In this document: positions 1 through 7,592 of the stretch, one piece after another | How the letters are laid out: each line of letters opens with the position of its first letter | How positions within the stretch are numbered: the first letter of the stretch is position 1 | Origin: CAYOLL01 sp964404765 [NCBI: uncultured Gemmatimonadota bacterium] | Lineage (GTDB): Bacteria; 4572-55 | DNA length: 41,661 bases | Direction: 5' to 3' | NCBI GenBank assembly: GCA_964404765.1 | Contig: CAYOLL010000042.1 | Span: 1 to 41,661 of the forward strand | Program-made: the position numbers and the translations under genes | The notes under the pieces: generated by a model | Seen by the model: the letters and a program-made list of their open reading frames with translations, nothing else | Database searches by the model: none | What the model was told of the DNA's origin: nothing

Positions 1-55
1 TAAACAAAATTGCCCCCCTTGTTCCAATTCACGGAAAAGATCGCGGGAATTGCTG

Positions 56-168
56 GTAATTGCTCAAAAAGTGGTGGTAAACCTAACCTTGCGAAGGCTT
101 CAGTGCACGATTTCACAAGTTTTGCAGTAAAGCCTTCGCAAGGTTACCCACGCTTTTTGAGCAATTAC
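56..168. repeat. Long intergenic inverted repeat
   Basis: Left arm 56-100 and right arm 130-168 are near-perfect reverse complements, apart from a few extra bases. The inner arms are AACCTTGCGAAGGCTT-like and the outer arms read GTAATTGCTCAAAAAG against CTTTTTGAGCAATTAC. The loop is about 29 bases. No coding sequence is supported in 1-467; a short open frame over this element simply reads through the repeat. The size and symmetry suggest a MITE-like or REP-like element, but no transposase or target duplication can be shown. Confidence 0.75.
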
Positions 169-212
169 GTTTGGACAGGCAAAGCTCAAAATTTTGACGT
201 CATGCTCTGCAA

Positions 213-267
213 CCCTTTATTTTCGTGTGATTCGAGTATTTCGTTGTTATTTCATGAATAATCCAGG
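213..267. repeat. Half copy of dispersed repeat (second copy at 37521-37575)
   Basis: These 55 bases align without gaps to 37521-37575. Both begin CCCTT, contain a TTCGTGT...TTCG.GTATTTCGT core and end AT(C/T)CAGG. Here only the right half of the element is present, whereas the copy near 37.5 kb has both arms. The region between this element and smg has no gene. Confidence 0.6.
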
Positions 268-318
268 TTAAGCAACGGATGACATAAATGCACTGTAATT
301 TAAGTTCTTTTAAATCTT

Positions 319-389
319 ACGCAAAGTCGCCAAGGCGCAAAGAAAGATAGGCTTTTGCTTTTTTTGGCGTCTTTGTGCCTTCGCGTGAG
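319..389. repeat. Imperfect inverted repeat upstream of smg
   Basis: The left arm (ACGCAAAGTCGCCAAGGCG, 319-337) and right arm (TTGGCGTCTTTGTGCCTTCG, about 364-383) form an imperfect stem around a T-rich loop. The wording resembles short 'cgcaaag / ctttgcg' intergenic repeats that are common in environmental bacterial genomes. It ends about 80 bases before the smg start and could lie within its leader. Confidence 0.5.
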
Positions 390-467
390 ATATAAAAAAT
401 ATTTGACCTCAACAGAAATTGACGAGTCTTGGCGCGCAAGATCCGCAACTCACGTTAAGGAGCGTGT

Positions 468-941
468 ATGGATTATCGTATCATTGACATTCTGGTTTAT
501 TTGGCCAGGCAGCTTCAGCAAAATTCGTTCAGTTCCACAACAGAAGTAGTTCCAGAATTTGACTTGGGGAAAATTGTGTTTTCATTACAAAACGAAGGAT
601 ATTCACCATCAGAAATTGATTCTGCCTTGAGCTGGTATTTTGAAAATGAAGAATTACGTCCGCAATGGCTATCCAGCCAAAAGCAACTGCCGCTTACACC
701 AACTGCAGTGCGAATACTGCATCCTTATGAACGGACCTGGATTCGTCCGGAAGCGTTCGGCTTTTTGACCCAAATCCATCAACTCGGTTTGATATCGAGC
801 TTGCAGATGGAATCGATTATTGAGAAAGCGCTTGGCTCCGGCTGGGAAGTAGACTTGTCGCTGGTCAAAACCATTGCCTCCACGGTTTTGTTCGAGCGCG
901 ACGAATTTGATTTCGGCGACGGGATGGGGTATGTGATTTAG
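468..941 (+). CDS. smg: Smg family protein (DUF494)
   Basis: This 157-residue protein matches the Smg/DUF494 family in length and layout. It has an N-terminal 'DILVYLARQL' helix, a central 'GYSPSEIDSALSWY' segment and a C-terminal part that aligns with the end of E. coli Smg. The function is not established. The family typically sits between dprA and topA, and topA is the next housekeeping gene here, which supports the call. The ATG at 468 is preceded by AAGGAG with a 6-base spacer. A strong intrinsic terminator follows the stop by about 50 bases, so smg is probably transcribed separately from the TA pair and topA. Nothing abnormal is seen in the protein. Confidence 0.85.
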   Translation: MDYRIIDILVYLARQLQQNSFSSTTEVVPEFDLGKIVFSLQNEGYSPSEIDSALSWYFENEELRPQWLSSQKQLPLTPTAVRILHPYERTWIRPEAFGFLTQIHQLGLISSLQMESIIEKALGSGWEVDLSLVKTIASTVLFERDEFDFGDGMGYVI

Positions 942-990
942 CCGGACGATTTCGACGGAAATATTTAATTTTAGTGACAGCATCGGTAGT

Positions 991-1019
991 GCGGAGACGT
1001 GTTCTCCGCTTTTGTTTTG
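991..1019 (+). terminator. Rho-independent terminator after smg
   Basis: GCGGAGA (991-997) pairs with TCTCCGC (1003-1009) over a 5-base loop, followed by the T-rich run TTTTGTTTT. The geometry is that of a standard intrinsic terminator on the + strand. Confidence 0.85.
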
Positions 1020-1067
1020 TAGGACTTATCGAACGTGTTATGAATTTTGCAGTAAGGATTTATCAAG

Positions 1068-1409
1068 ATGACTCAAACCATTGCTTTTGAAACGACGGCG
1101 ACGATCGATCAACCGGGGCGTCTGCTTCTGGACAAGCAAATTCCGGCGGGAGACGCCAAACGTGTAAGAGTCATTGTTCTAATGGATATAGAATCTGAGG
1201 AACCGAACTCGCTATTATATTTGACGCAACGGTTGCAGCGGCTCGGACTGGATTCCGATGCGTTAAGCGCCTTTAACAGTGAGCAACTGGCGCAAATTCT
1301 ACGTAGGGATCCGGAACCATTGCTGGAATTAATACGCAGTATGACCCGTGAAGCTAAGCAAAACGGCCTGACGCAGGAGATATTGGAGGCAATCCTCCAT
1401 GAAAAGTAA
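1068..1409 (+). CDS. Probable antitoxin of PIN-type TA pair
   Basis: This 113-residue protein lies directly upstream of a PIN-domain toxin and overlaps it by 11 bases, the usual arrangement of an antitoxin. The N-terminal half (about 1-45) is beta-rich and reads like a small AbrB/DUF-type DNA-binding fold ('DQPGRLLLDKQIPAG'). The C-terminal half is acidic and helical, suitable for binding a toxin. I do not recognise a named family. ATG 1068 follows AAGGA with a 9-base spacer. The role is inferred from context; autoregulation of the pair would be expected but no operator is obvious. Confidence 0.6.
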   Translation: MTQTIAFETTATIDQPGRLLLDKQIPAGDAKRVRVIVLMDIESEEPNSLLYLTQRLQRLGLDSDALSAFNSEQLAQILRRDPEPLLELIRSMTREAKQNGLTQEILEAILHEK

Positions 1410-1812
1410 GCGGCGGGTTGTAATAGACACGAATGTTTTAGTTAGTGCTGTATTGATCGAAAATTCCCGTCCTAAACAAGCGCTCGAAAAGATTTTAGCT
1501 TCGGATAAATTACTCATTTCAACACCTGCCCTGACCGAATTGGTTGAGGTTTTTCAGCGTAGCAAGTTTGACCGCTATGTCCGTCGGGAGCGCCGGCAAG
1601 CGCTTTTGGCGCTTATTTCCCAATATGGTGAAATAGTCAATATTACCGTTTCCTTGGCTGTTTGTCGCGACCCGAAAGACAATCAATTACTGGAGCTTGC
1701 CGTTAGCGGGCAAGCAGACTATCTTGTGACGGGGGATGCGGATTTGTTGGTCTTGAATCCTTTTCAAAATATTCAAATTTTGACTGCGGAAATGTTTTTA
1801 ATGTTGCAATAA
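1399..1812 (+). CDS. PIN-domain toxin (COG1569-like ribonuclease)
   Basis: This 137-residue protein has a complete PIN-domain acidic set: Asp10 in 'VVIDTNVLVSA', Glu47/Glu50 in the 'TPALTELVEVF' helix, Asp91/Asp94 in 'CRDPKDN' and Asp113/Asp115 in 'TGDADLL'. That pattern and length fit the 'putative toxin, PIN family' group related to VapC, which are Mg-dependent RNases. It is translationally coupled to the upstream antitoxin gene by overlap. It ends 28 bases before the topA start, so the TA pair and topA could share a transcript. No lesion is visible, so the toxin looks active. Confidence 0.85.
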   Translation: MKSKRRVVIDTNVLVSAVLIENSRPKQALEKILASDKLLISTPALTELVEVFQRSKFDRYVRRERRQALLALISQYGEIVNITVSLAVCRDPKDNQLLELAVSGQADYLVTGDADLLVLNPFQNIQILTAEMFLMLQ

Positions 1813-1840
1813 CGATTTCATTTTGTTGTTTGGAGAAAAA

Positions 1841-4102
1841 ATGGGAAAATCGCTTGTCATTGTTGAGTCACCGGCGAAAGCAAAAACGATCAATAAATTT
1901 CTCGGTTCCAACTTTATCGTCAAGGCGTCGCTGGGTCATGTGCGCGACTTGCCGGAAAAAAATCTGGGCGTGGATATCGAAAATTCGTTTCAGCCGCAAT
2001 ATATTCTGGTTTCCGGTAAGGCCAAGGTCTTTAAGGAACTGCGCGAGGCCGCCGAAGATGCCGACGCCATTTATCTGGCGCCTGACCCGGACCGCGAGGG
2101 CGAAGCGATTGCCTGGCATATTGCGCATGTCCTCAAGCGCAATCCGGACAAGCTGCATCGGGTGATGTTCAACGCCATCACCCGGGAATCGGTGCAGGAG
2201 GCCATGGCCAACCCCAGCCACATCAATATGAATCTGGTGAATGCGCAGCAGGCCCGGCGGGTGTTGGATCGTCTGGTCGGTTATCAGGTCAGCCCGATCC
2301 TGTGGAAGGCGGTGGCCCGCAACTTAAGCGCTGGCCGCGTCCAATCCGTCGCCCTGCGTTTGATTTGCGAGCGCGAGGCCGAGATCGAAATCTTCAAGCC
2401 GGAAGAATATTGGTCCATCACCGCTTTGCTGGCCAAAGCGAGCCGCGCCACCTTTACAGCCAAATTGGCCAAAATCGGCGAGAAAAAGGCCGAAGTCCAC
2501 AATCAAAGCGAAGCCGACCAGATTTTGACTGAGTTACACAACGCAGTCTATTCTGTGCATAAAGTGGAAAAAAAGGAGCGTCGTAAAAAACCGTATGCGC
2601 CGTTCATCACCAGTACGCTCCAGCAGGATGCGGCCAACCGCCTGCGCATGAGCAATAAAAAGACCATGCAAATCGCCCAGCAACTTTACGAGGGCCTGGA
2701 AATCGGCAGCGAAGGTTCCACCGGCTTGATCACCTACATGCGTACGGACTCAACCCGCATTGCGCCCGAAGCCTTGCGCGAAGCCCACGAATTTATCGTT
2801 AAAACCCACGGTCCGAGCTATGCGCCGGAAAAATCGCGCGTCTATGCCAGATCCGACAAAAAGATTCAGGACGCCCACGAAGCCATCCGCCCGACGGCGA
2901 TTCATTTAACGCCGGAATCCATCAAATCATATTTAACGTCCGATCAATATAAGTTGTATCAACTGATTTGGAAACGCTTTATCGCTTCGCAAATGAGCGA
3001 CGCCGTGTTTGACGCCACGACCGCCGATATTAAGGCCGGGCGCTTTATCTTTCGGGCGACCGGTTCGGTTGTCAAATTTCTCGGTTTCCTAACCGTTTAT
3101 GAAGAGCAGGCGGAAGAAAGCAACGGCAAAGAGGATGAGGCCAAAGAAGGCATTTTGCCAGAATTGATCGAAGGCGAACCGCTGAAGTGCCAGAAGTTGA
3201 CGCCGGCCCAACATTTTACCAAGCCGCCGGCCCGCTATAATGCGGCCTCGCTGGTCAAACTGCTGGAATCGGAAGGCATTGGCCGGCCCAGCACGTACGC
3301 CTCTATTGTTTCGACGCTGTTGGACCGTAAATATGTGGAAGTCGAAACCCGCCAATTTATGCCGACCGCGTTGGGTCGGACGGTCAGCAAGCTGCTGGTG
3401 CAGCAATTTCCCGATTTGTTTAATGTCAGCTTTACGGCGCGAATGGAGTCCGATCTGGACAAGATCGAGTCCGGCACAACCGATTGGGTGGAGATGGTGC
3501 GGGCTTTTTACGTGCCATTCCGCAGCACATTGGATCGGGTAGAAAAAGAAGCGCGGACAATTAAACAAGCGTTGCAGGAAGAAACCGACGAGCAATGTCC
3601 GCTCTGCAGCCGCAAGTTGATTATCAAATGGGGGAAAAACGGACGCTTCCTGGCTTGCGGTGGCTTTCCCGAATGCAAATACACCAGCCCGCTCAAAGAA
3701 GATATTGAAGAAGCCACCACCGCGATCAAATGCGATAAATGCAACTCGCCCATGATGATTCGCACCGGTCGCTACGGCCGCTTTTTGGGTTGCACCGCCT
3801 ATCCTAAGTGCAAGAATATCAAGCCGATCGGCACGGGTGTGCGTTGTCCGAAAGACGGCTGCGGCGGTGAGCTCGTGGAAAAAGCGTCCAAAAAAGGCAA
3901 AACCTTTTATAGTTGCAGCCGCTATCCGGCGTGTGATTTCGCCGCCTGGAATCGGCCCATCCCCCAGCCATGTCCCAACTGTGGCCATCATTATGTGGAA
4001 GAACGCAGCGGCAAGGAAGGCGCCAAAACAGCCTATTGTCCGTCCTGCAAAACCAAGGTGGAGATTAAAGATCCGAAGGCGGCAGAGGCGTTGAGTTCGT
4101 AG
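1841..4102 (+). CDS. topA: DNA topoisomerase I (type IA)
   Basis: This 753-residue enzyme relaxes negative supercoils through a 5'-phosphotyrosine intermediate. The Toprim domain is at the N-terminus (Glu9 in 'VIVESPAKAKTI', Asp82/Asp84 in 'APDPDREGEAIAW'). The active-site Tyr299 lies in 'ITYMRTDSTRI'. Four Cys4 zinc ribbons fill the last ~165 residues (about 587-753), as in other bacterial TopA. ATG 1841 was chosen because GGAG sits 5 bases upstream; an in-frame TTG at 1823 has no such site. The preceding PIN toxin gene is only 28 bases away, which may put topA under partly shared transcription. The gene looks intact. Confidence 0.97.
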   Translation: MGKSLVIVESPAKAKTINKFLGSNFIVKASLGHVRDLPEKNLGVDIENSFQPQYILVSGKAKVFKELREAAEDADAIYLAPDPDREGEAIAWHIAHVLKRNPDKLHRVMFNAITRESVQEAMANPSHINMNLVNAQQARRVLDRLVGYQVSPILWKAVARNLSAGRVQSVALRLICEREAEIEIFKPEEYWSITALLAKASRATFTAKLAKIGEKKAEVHNQSEADQILTELHNAVYSVHKVEKKERRKKPYAPFITSTLQQDAANRLRMSNKKTMQIAQQLYEGLEIGSEGSTGLITYMRTDSTRIAPEALREAHEFIVKTHGPSYAPEKSRVYARSDKKIQDAHEAIRPTAIHLTPESIKSYLTSDQYKLYQLIWKRFIASQMSDAVFDATTADIKAGRFIFRATGSVVKFLGFLTVYEEQAEESNGKEDEAKEGILPELIEGEPLKCQKLTPAQHFTKPPARYNAASLVKLLESEGIGRPSTYASIVSTLLDRKYVEVETRQFMPTALGRTVSKLLVQQFPDLFNVSFTARMESDLDKIESGTTDWVEMVRAFYVPFRSTLDRVEKEARTIKQALQEETDEQCPLCSRKLIIKWGKNGRFLACGGFPECKYTSPLKEDIEEATTAIKCDKCNSPMMIRTGRYGRFLGCTAYPKCKNIKPIGTGVRCPKDGCGGELVEKASKKGKTFYSCSRYPACDFAAWNRPIPQPCPNCGHHYVEERSGKEGAKTAYCPSCKTKVEIKDPKAAEALSS

Positions 4103-4190
4103 CAGGTGCGGGTTAAATCGCCGCGGGCAGTGGTCTTGTGCCCGACGATACGAATGCATACGCCGTTTTATAGCAACAAGGAGTTGAAAA

Positions 4191-4493
4191 ATGACCTGGA
4201 AAGAAATTCGTCAAAAATTTCCACACCAATGGTTATTGGTTGAAGCGATTAAAATTAAAGCGCAGACGGAAAATGAGATGCGGATCTGGGAAGATATTGC
4301 CATACTGAACACGTTTTCCGATTCGGTGGCCGCCATGCGGAGTTACGGCAAAATTCATCGTGAAGAGCCAAAGCGCGAGTTGTTTGTATTCCATACGGAT
4401 CGGGAAAATCTCGACATCCACGTCCGTCGTTGGGCCGCCACGTTTATGAACCTCCACATCAGCGAAGACAACGCCGCTATCGCCAGAGCCTGA
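4191..4493 (+). CDS. Conserved small hypothetical protein
   Basis: This 100-residue soluble protein starts 'MTWKEIRQKFPHQWLLVEA' and contains 'REEPKRELFVFHTDRENLDI'. I recall this pattern from a widespread small uncharacterised family, but no function is known to me. The start has AAGGAG 7 bases upstream, so translation is likely. It lies between topA and a BrnT-like gene, with 39 bases to the latter. It might be the first gene of that cassette or a separate conserved gene. Confidence 0.6.
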   Translation: MTWKEIRQKFPHQWLLVEAIKIKAQTENEMRIWEDIAILNTFSDSVAAMRSYGKIHREEPKRELFVFHTDRENLDIHVRRWAATFMNLHISEDNAAIARA

Positions 4494-4532
4494 TCAAATC
4501 ACGGCGGCAGCCGTTCAAAAGAGAGAAGCCAG

Positions 4533-4820
4533 GTGAAAATTAACGGCTTTATTTGGCCGGAAGATGTGATAGACAAATTGGCTTGGAAACATCACATCAC
4601 CGTTGAGGAGGTGGAGGAGGTTTTTGAAAACCGACCGCGCATCCACTTCGTTCAAAAGGGCCACGTGGTCAATGAAGACATGTACGCCGCCCGCGGGCAA
4701 ACGGAGGCAGGACGCTATTTGACCGTCTTCTTTATCTACAAAGAAGACCGAAAAGCATTGCTCGTATCGGCCCGCGATATGGATCAGAAAGAAAGGAAAA
4801 ACTATGGCAAAAAAAGCTAA
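4533..4820 (+). CDS. BrnT-like toxin (type II TA)
   Basis: This 95-residue protein has the BrnT/DUF4258-like pattern: an N-terminal 'FIWPEDVIDKLAWKH' helix, 'EEVEEVFENRP', a beta-rich middle and the typical C-terminal 'LLVSARDMDQKERKNY', comparable to 'ISAR.A...ER..Y' in BrnT. BrnT toxins have a RelE-like fold and cleave RNA. The start is GTG at 4533, preceded by GAGAGAAGCCAG. It overlaps the following BrnA-like gene by 17 bases, and the toxin-before-antitoxin order is the rule for brnTA. The N-terminal 'WP' and the spacing differ from classic BrnT, so family membership is likely rather than certain. Confidence 0.7.
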   Translation: MKINGFIWPEDVIDKLAWKHHITVEEVEEVFENRPRIHFVQKGHVVNEDMYAARGQTEAGRYLTVFFIYKEDRKALLVSARDMDQKERKNYGKKS

Positions 4821-5103
4821 AGACCCTATTCCGGACAGTTTTGCTTCGCGGCAAGAAGCTGCGGACTTTTGGGATACCCACAGTCTTGAAGACTACCCCG
4901 AATATCTTCAGGAAATCACGGACGTGGAGATTGATATTCAGGAAAGACGCATTTATGTCCCGATTGCCGTTTTCTTAGACAAGCAAGCCCGTGAAATTGC
5001 GCGCCGGCAAGGCATTTCCACGGAAACACTGATCAATCTGTGGATTAAAGAAAAAATTGAGGAATATGAGCAAAATATAGCACTTAAACCGGCGCTTGCT
5101 TAA
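4804..5103 (+). CDS. BrnA/CopG-like antitoxin
   Basis: This 99-residue protein opens with 'IPDSFASRQEAADFWDTHSLEDY', the hallmark of the CopG-type antitoxins that partner BrnT toxins (PF12441-like). The C-terminal half reads 'IYVPIAVFLDKQAREIARRQGISTETLINLWIKEKI', a ribbon-helix-helix DNA-binding segment. It overlaps the toxin gene by 17 bases, implying translational coupling. The protein is expected to neutralise the upstream toxin and repress the shared promoter. The pair appears intact. Confidence 0.8.
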   Translation: MAKKAKDPIPDSFASRQEAADFWDTHSLEDYPEYLQEITDVEIDIQERRIYVPIAVFLDKQAREIARRQGISTETLINLWIKEKIEEYEQNIALKPALA

Positions 5104-5187
5104 ATCACGGTAGTGCTACAGTTTAGGTGAGGTTTGTCATGCAAATGCGCTAACCAAAATGCTTGGAGAACAGGAAATAAACCGCTG

Positions 5188-5412
5188 ATGAAAACCCACG
5201 ATCTAATTACCGAAGCCATCTCATTGCCGGTAGAGGAACGCGCCCTGATCGTTGATTCTCTGCTGCGCAGTCTAAACACTCCGGAATCGAGCATTGATGC
5301 TAAATGGGCGGCTATTGCCGAAAGACGTTTAGCGGAACTTCGCTCCGGGCGGGTTAAACCTATTCCCGGCGATGAAGTTTTTGCCCGGATATGGAAACGG
5401 TATGACTTATGA
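5188..5412 (+). CDS. Addiction-module antitoxin, RelB-like (TIGR02574/PF09720 type)
   Basis: This 74-residue protein has the usual layout of the 'addiction module component' antitoxins: 'ITEAISLPVEERALIVDSLLRSL' at the N-terminus, then 'WAAIAERRLAELRSGRVKPIPGDEVFARI'. ATG 5188 was chosen because it gives the standard N-terminus; AGGA lies 12 bases upstream, a rather long spacer. It overlaps the next start by the ATGA arrangement expected of an antitoxin-toxin pair, but the toxin is only a stub (5409-5507). The antitoxin may therefore be an orphan. Confidence 0.8.
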   Translation: MKTHDLITEAISLPVEERALIVDSLLRSLNTPESSIDAKWAAIAERRLAELRSGRVKPIPGDEVFARIWKRYDL

Positions 5413-5507
5413 ACTTTTCCTTTCATCCCGAAGCAGAAGCCATTTACATTGCGATCCGGATTATTGGAAGCATTGATTGGCTTAAAAATTTGGTTCACAA
5501 TTCATGA
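5409..5507 (+). pseudogene. Truncated RelE/ParE-type toxin stub
   Basis: The frame begins with ATG overlapping the antitoxin stop (ATGA). Its first residues, 'MNFSFHPEAEA', are the standard beginning of ParE/RelE toxins that follow PF09720 antitoxins. After about 11 residues the similarity ends and a stop appears at codon 33, whereas an intact toxin would be about 95-100 residues. The rest of the toxin has been lost, probably by deletion at the junction with the next pseudogene. Confidence 0.65.
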
Positions 5508-6047
5508 TTCAAAAAACTGCCAATAATCCTGATTTAAATCGTCTGCGCGGCGTGGTTGCGGCGGAAATATTAGACGCCATCCTGCTGGCTTCGCGGACGC
5601 TGCGCGAAGCCGGAATATTAGCTGGCGGTCTGGCTGTTGGGCGCACGGTTATCCGCGCACGAGACAAATCGTATTACTTTTCTGGTCGGCGATGAGGCAT
5701 TCATTCATCACGCCGGCGGTCTTGTTACGCTGAAAGTGCCGTTAATCGCCATCGGGCACATCCGGATTGCTTTTATCTCCTTTACCGAAGCCGGTGGTGA
5801 AAGCGCGCAACTGCGGCCGGCGGTGGAGAATCCGCCGATAAGTGGTGAAATTCCCATTGTGCCGATGTCCGCGCTGGTTTTTATGAAGCTGAAAGCGGGC
5901 CGTCAAAAAGACCTGGCGGATTTGGTGGAGTTACTAAAGCATGGCAAAATTGAAACTGACGAAATAAACCAGTGTTTAGCCGCCAATGCGCACGATCAAG
6001 TCGCGCGGTGGGAACACTTTAAGCGTGTTGCCGCTACGGAAGAATAG
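5504..6047 (+). pseudogene. Frameshifted nucleotidyltransferase-like gene
   Basis: The opening frame (5504-5695) encodes 'LREAGILAGGLAVG'. The next piece, 'AHGYPRTR', is in a second frame from about 5642. The remainder, 'FLVGDEAFIHHAGGLVTLKVP' to the stop at 6047, is in a third. Joined, they give the 'GGLAVGAHGYPRTxRDIDFLVG' pattern of DUF6036/MNT-like nucleotidyltransferases, whose catalytic acidic positions follow GG-type motifs. At least two indels in about 50 bases, plus apparent loss of a few residues before GGLAVG, destroy the active site. It follows the truncated toxin and belongs to the same decayed patch. The C-terminal 'MSALVFMKLKAGRQKDLADLVEL' is typical of these families. Confidence 0.75.
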
Positions 6048-6048
6048 C

Positions 6049-6489
6049 ATGCGGTTGTGGTCAATTCATTTCGGTTATTTGGATACAAACGGGCTGTCCG
6101 GCTTATGGCGCGAGGCGCTGTTAGCCAAAAAAGTGTTGGAAGGCAATACCGTAGGTTATAAAAATCACCCGCAGCTTCGACGATTTAAGGACAGCGTACA
6201 GCCATTGGCGGCAATCAATACGTATTTATGGCATGTGTTGGAAGAAGCGCAGACCCGGCGCTACACCTTTAATCCGGCTAAAATCGATGCGAATTGGGTT
6301 GACGCGAACTTGAGGTTGACGGTCAATATTGGGCAGTTAGCTTATGAAGCGGCTTTGCTAAAACGTAAATTGGCAAATCGTCGTCACAATGGCCGGTTGG
6401 CGATTGAAGAAATTGTTCAACCCTGTCGTTTTTTCACCCCGGTTGAAAATGAGATGATTGCGGAATGGGAAAAAGTTCAGCAAATTTAA
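6049..6489 (+). CDS. Pyrimidine dimer DNA glycosylase / endonuclease V-like (PF03013)
   Basis: This 146-residue protein begins 'MRLWSIHFGYLDTNGLSGLWREALLAKKVL' and contains 'YKNHPQLRRFK', 'AINTYLWHVLEEA' and 'GQLAYEAALL'. This is the pattern of bacterial Pyr_excise family proteins related to T4 endonuclease V, which excise UV-induced pyrimidine dimers. Assignment is from remembered family pattern. The usual motif after 'MRLWS' is 'HPKYLD'; here it is 'HFGYLD'. ATG 6049 follows GGAAG with a short spacer and lies 2 bases after the upstream pseudogene stop. trxB starts 18 bases downstream. Confidence 0.8.
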   Translation: MRLWSIHFGYLDTNGLSGLWREALLAKKVLEGNTVGYKNHPQLRRFKDSVQPLAAINTYLWHVLEEAQTRRYTFNPAKIDANWVDANLRLTVNIGQLAYEAALLKRKLANRRHNGRLAIEEIVQPCRFFTPVENEMIAEWEKVQQI

Positions 6490-6507
6490 TATTACGGAGA
6501 TTGAAGC

Positions 6508-7440
6508 ATGGAACCACGTAAAGTCATTATTATCGGCTCCGGCCCGGCCGGATTTACTGCCGCGATTTATACAGGCCGCGCCAATCTGCAGCCCATGGTT
6601 TTTGAAGGGATGCAGCCCGGCGGCCAATTGACCATTACCACGGAAGTGGAGAATTATCCGGGCTTTGTGCACGGCATTATGGGCCCGGAAATGATGGATG
6701 TTTTTCGCAAGCAGGCCCAGCGCTTTGGCACGGAATGCGTCTGGAAAGCCATTACCGCCGTGGATTTGTCGCAGCGGCCCTTCAAACTGTCCGACGACGG
6801 CGATGAAACGCACTTGGCCGAAGCCTTGATTATCGCCACCGGCGCCTCGGCCAAGCAGATCGGCCTGGAATCCGAGCGCAAGCTGATGGGTTTTGGCGTT
6901 TCGGCCTGCGCCACCTGCGACGGTTTTTTCTTCAAAGAAAAGGAATTGGTGATTGTCGGCGGTGGCGATACGGCCATCGAAGAAGCAACTTATTTGACCA
7001 AATTTGCTTCCAAAGTGACGGTCGTGCATCGTCGCGACACGCTGCGGGCTTCTAAAATCATGCAGCAAAAGGCTCAGGAAAATCCCAAAATTGCCTTTGT
7101 GTGGGATTCGGCAATTGAAGAGATTATCGGCGAGCAAAAAACCGGCGTGCGCGGAGTAATGCTGCGCAATCTCAAGACGAATGCCGTGACGGAGTTTCCG
7201 TGCGGCGGCGTGTTTGTGGCCATCGGCCATCAACCGAATACGGATTTGTTCAAGGGCCAATTGGAAATGGACGCGGTCGGCTACATCAAGACGCAAGGCA
7301 AGTCCACCAAAACGAACGTGCCCGGCGTGTTTGCCTGCGGCGACGCGCAAGACCCGACTTATCGTCAAGCGATTACTGCTGCCGGTACGGGCTGCATGGC
7401 CGCCATCGACGCCGAGCGTTTCTTGGAAGGATTGCACTAA
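6508..7440 (+). CDS. trxB: Thioredoxin-disulfide reductase
   Basis: This 310-residue flavoenzyme transfers electrons from NADPH through FAD to thioredoxin. It shows the N-terminal FAD motif '[14 protein letters not shown]' (8-21), the redox-active Cys134/Cys137 in 'SACATCDG', the NADPH-binding '[11 protein letters not shown]' and the C-terminal FAD motif '[10 protein letters not shown]'. The length is standard. ATG 6508 is preceded by CGGAG. It is cytoplasmic and probably supplies reducing power to thioredoxins and peroxiredoxins. It is separated from the upstream glycosylase gene by only 18 bases. Confidence 0.95.
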   Translation: MEPRKVIIIGSGPAGFTAAIYTGRANLQPMVFEGMQPGGQLTITTEVENYPGFVHGIMGPEMMDVFRKQAQRFGTECVWKAITAVDLSQRPFKLSDDGDETHLAEALIIATGASAKQIGLESERKLMGFGVSACATCDGFFFKEKELVIVGGGDTAIEEATYLTKFASKVTVVHRRDTLRASKIMQQKAQENPKIAFVWDSAIEEIIGEQKTGVRGVMLRNLKTNAVTEFPCGGVFVAIGHQPNTDLFKGQLEMDAVGYIKTQGKSTKTNVPGVFACGDAQDPTYRQAITAAGTGCMAAIDAERFLEGLH

Positions 7441-7470
7441 ACGCCGATTTTTACGGATTGAAATGCGAAG

Positions 7471-7578
7471 AATTTAAACACAGACAGAGAGCGCGGAGAA
7501 AAGCAATTTTTATTTCTTTAGTTCACGACTAAATTTTTCTCTGTGCTCTTGGCGAACTCTGCGTTGAAAGTTTAAATT
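7471..7578. repeat. Intergenic inverted repeat between trxB and accA
   Basis: AATTTAAAC (from 7471) pairs with GTTTAAATT (to 7578). The interior has complementary phrases, CACAGACAGAGAGCGCGGAG against CTCTGTGCTCTTGGCG and CTCTGCG. A related phrase (CACAGAGCCGCGGAGAAAG) occurs just before the Phd-like gene at about 10820. This looks like one of the short dispersed palindromic families of this genome. Confidence 0.55.
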
Positions 7579-7592
7579 ATTGAGGGGCATAA

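Noticed and set aside
10-261. 83-residue plus-strand frame at the left edge
   Set aside because: It is created by the inverted repeat at 56-168.
3089-4159. Long minus-strand open frame across topA
   Set aside because: It lies opposite the well-supported topA zinc-ribbon region and reads as low-complexity antisense with no ribosome site or known motif.
6358-7437. 359-residue minus-strand open frame over trxB
   Set aside because: It is antisense to trxB with no recognisable domain; the trxB frame has all catalytic motifs.
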